NCBI RefSeq assembly: GCF_003337735.1
Contig: NZ_QPJY01000007.1
Location: forward strand, 1 to 64,000
Source of the DNA: Thioalbus denitrificans
Lineage (GTDB): Bacteria > Pseudomonadota > Gammaproteobacteria > DSM-26407
Length of the DNA: 64,000 bases
Direction of reading: 5' to 3'
Shown: in pieces, positions 61,013 to 64,000 of the stretch
How positions within the stretch are numbered: the stretch's first letter is position 1
Layout of the letters: each line of letters opens with the position of its first letter
Notes under the pieces: generated by a model
The model's database searches: none
What the model saw: the letters and a program-made list of their open reading frames with translations, nothing else
What the model was told of the DNA's origin: nothing
Position numbers and translations under genes: made by a program

Positions 61013-62161
61013 TTGAGCACGCCCGCCCTGTTGGCACTGGAGGACGGCACCCTTTTCCATGGCCAATCCATCGGCATCGACGGCCAGGTGACCGGCGAGG
61101 TGGTGTTCAACACCGCCATGACCGGCTACCAGGAGATTCTGACCGACCCGTCCTATGCCCGGCAGATCATCACCCTGACCTATCCCCACATCGGCAATGT
61201 GGGGACCACGCCGGAGGACGAGGAGTCCACCCACGTCTGGGCCAGCGGCCTGGTCATCCGCGACCTCCCGGCCCGGGTCAGCAACTGGCGCAGCCGGATG
61301 AGCCTGCCCGAGTATCTCCGCAAGCAGCGGGTGGTTGCCATCGCCGACATCGACACCCGCCGGCTGACCCGCATCCTGCGCGAGAAGGGCGCCCAGAACG
61401 GCTGCATCGTGGCCGGGAAGGAGATCGACGCGGAAGCGGCGGTGGCCGCCGCCGGCGGCTTTCCCGGATTGAAGGGCATGGACCTGGCCCGCGAGGTGAC
61501 CACCCACATGCCCTACGAGTGGGCCCAGGGCACCTGGAGCCTGGAGGGCGGACTGCCCGAGGCGCCCCACCCGCTGGAGGAGAAGCTGCCCTGGCACGTG
61601 GTGGCCTATGACTACGGGGTCAAGCACAACATCCTGCGCATGCTGGTGGACCGGGGCTGCCGGGTGACCGTGGTGCCGGCGCAGGTCCCGGCCGCCGAGG
61701 TGCTGGCCATGAATCCGGACGGTGTCTTCCTCTCCAACGGGCCGGGCGACCCGGAGCCCTGCGACTACGCCATCGAGGCCATCAGCGGAATCCTGGCCAG
61801 CGGCGTGCCGGTGTTCGGCATCTGCCTGGGCCACCAGCTGCTGGGCCTGGCCAGCGGGGCGCGCACGGTGAAGATGAAGTTCGGCCACCATGGCGCCAAC
61901 CACCCGGTTCAGGACCTGGACAGCAGCCGGGTGATGATTACCAGCCAGAACCATGGTTTCGCCGTGGACGAGACGACCCTGCCGGAGAATCTGCGCCCGA
62001 CGCACCGTTCTCTCTTCGACGGCTCCCTGCAGGGCATTCACCGTACGGATTGCCCGGCCTTCAGCTTCCAGGGCCATCCCGAGGCGAGCCCCGGGCCCCA
62101 TGACGCAGCCCCCCTGTTCGACCATTTCGTCGAACTGATCCGGGACTACCGGCAGGCCTGA
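61013..62161 (+). CDS. carA: Carbamoyl-phosphate synthase small (glutaminase) subunit
   Basis: Supplies ammonia from glutamine to CarB for carbamoyl phosphate used in pyrimidine and arginine synthesis. The 382-aa protein starts at TTG 61013 (SD GGAGG 6 nt upstream): (M)[19 protein letters not shown] aligns with the family start. Motifs: [20 protein letters not shown], the class I amidotransferase site [12 protein letters not shown] (Cys) and the His/Glu pair in [13 protein letters not shown]. The longer frame from 60839 has no homology in its added part. Confidence 0.97.
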   Translation: MSTPALLALEDGTLFHGQSIGIDGQVTGEVVFNTAMTGYQEILTDPSYARQIITLTYPHIGNVGTTPEDEESTHVWASGLVIRDLPARVSNWRSRMSLPEYLRKQRVVAIADIDTRRLTRILREKGAQNGCIVAGKEIDAEAAVAAAGGFPGLKGMDLAREVTTHMPYEWAQGTWSLEGGLPEAPHPLEEKLPWHVVAYDYGVKHNILRMLVDRGCRVTVVPAQVPAAEVLAMNPDGVFLSNGPGDPEPCDYAIEAISGILASGVPVFGICLGHQLLGLASGARTVKMKFGHHGANHPVQDLDSSRVMITSQNHGFAVDETTLPENLRPTHRSLFDGSLQGIHRTDCPAFSFQGHPEASPGPHDAAPLFDHFVELIRDYRQA

Positions 62162-62239
62162 GTCTCACGCATCACAACCCGCGGCGGCACCGGCGCCGCG
62201 GGCGACCCGAGCAGTCACAGACGCGTTACGCGGTGAAAC

Positions 62240-64000
<1,761 letters not shown>

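Overview
The window is a 64 kb stretch of very GC-rich chromosome dominated by single-copy housekeeping genes. The gene orders rlmB-rpsF-priB-rpsR-rplI-dnaB, glyA-nrdR-ribD-ribE-ribBX-ribH-nusB-thiL-pgpA, xseB-ispA-dxs, ssrA/smpB/ratA/rnfH/bamE/fur/recN/nadK and hrcA-grpE-dnaK-dnaJ-dapB-carA-carB are typical of Gammaproteobacteria. PriB, BamE, RnfH, an OprI-like alanine-zipper lipoprotein, RibBX and a membrane-anchored octaheme cytochrome c point to a respiratory, probably sulfur- or nitrogen-active gammaproteobacterium of the Chromatiales/Ectothiorhodospiraceae kind. That placement is inferred from gene content, not from a search. I saw no phage, plasmid, transposase, CRISPR array or defence island.

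Layout. 1-4.3 kb: end of rlmB, then the S6/S18/L9 ribosomal operon with priB and dnaB. 4.6-6.8 kb: octaheme cytochrome c of the tetrathionate-reductase family with its cytochrome b. 6.9-10.3 kb: radA and a GspE/PilB-type ATPase. 10.4-18.1 kb: trpB2, an MFS transporter, ettA, an envelope lipoprotein, an L,D-transpeptidase and a deacetylase. 18.5-26.1 kb: glyA-nrdR and the riboflavin/nusB/thiL/pgpA operon. 26.1-31.2 kb (minus strand): an unknown gene behind an octanucleotide repeat, azlCD, an orphan sigma-54 response regulator, a double thioredoxin and a GST-like protein. 31.3-37.1 kb: two unknown genes and a retropepsin-like protease, then folE2, dxs, ispA and xseB. 37.2-40.6 kb: rubrerythrin / CCG Fe-S protein / DUF3501 behind an operator-like palindrome. 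40.6-47.7 kb: small exported proteins, a LapG-like peptidase, an Ada-like protein, an acyl-carrier-like protein with an FNR-type site, pirin-cytochrome b561-yceI opposite a LysR regulator, and a periplasmic metallo-hydrolase. 47.9-53.7 kb: tmRNA and smpB, ratA-rnfH, bamE, fur, recN, nadK. 53.8-64 kb: the heat-shock cluster with a CIRCE operator and a sigma-32-type promoter, dapB, two small proteins, carA and the 5' half of carB.

The non-coding content is the less ordinary part. Three copies of a large inverted-repeat element lie at about 13.1, 18.1 and 23.4 kb; two share a recognisable core in opposite orientations, and one sits inside the riboflavin operon. A second palindromic family (GTAGGGTGCGC type) occurs at 10.3 and 41.9 kb. 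A TGCGTGAR octamer tract abuts the start codon at 26.49 kb and recurs after dnaJ. A GGTGACC heptamer is repeated seven times upstream of rpsF. The most plausible under-described gene systems are the rbr/Fe-S/DUF3501 operon, the octaheme cytochrome/cytochrome b pair, and the serine-less acyl-carrier-like protein behind an FNR-like box.
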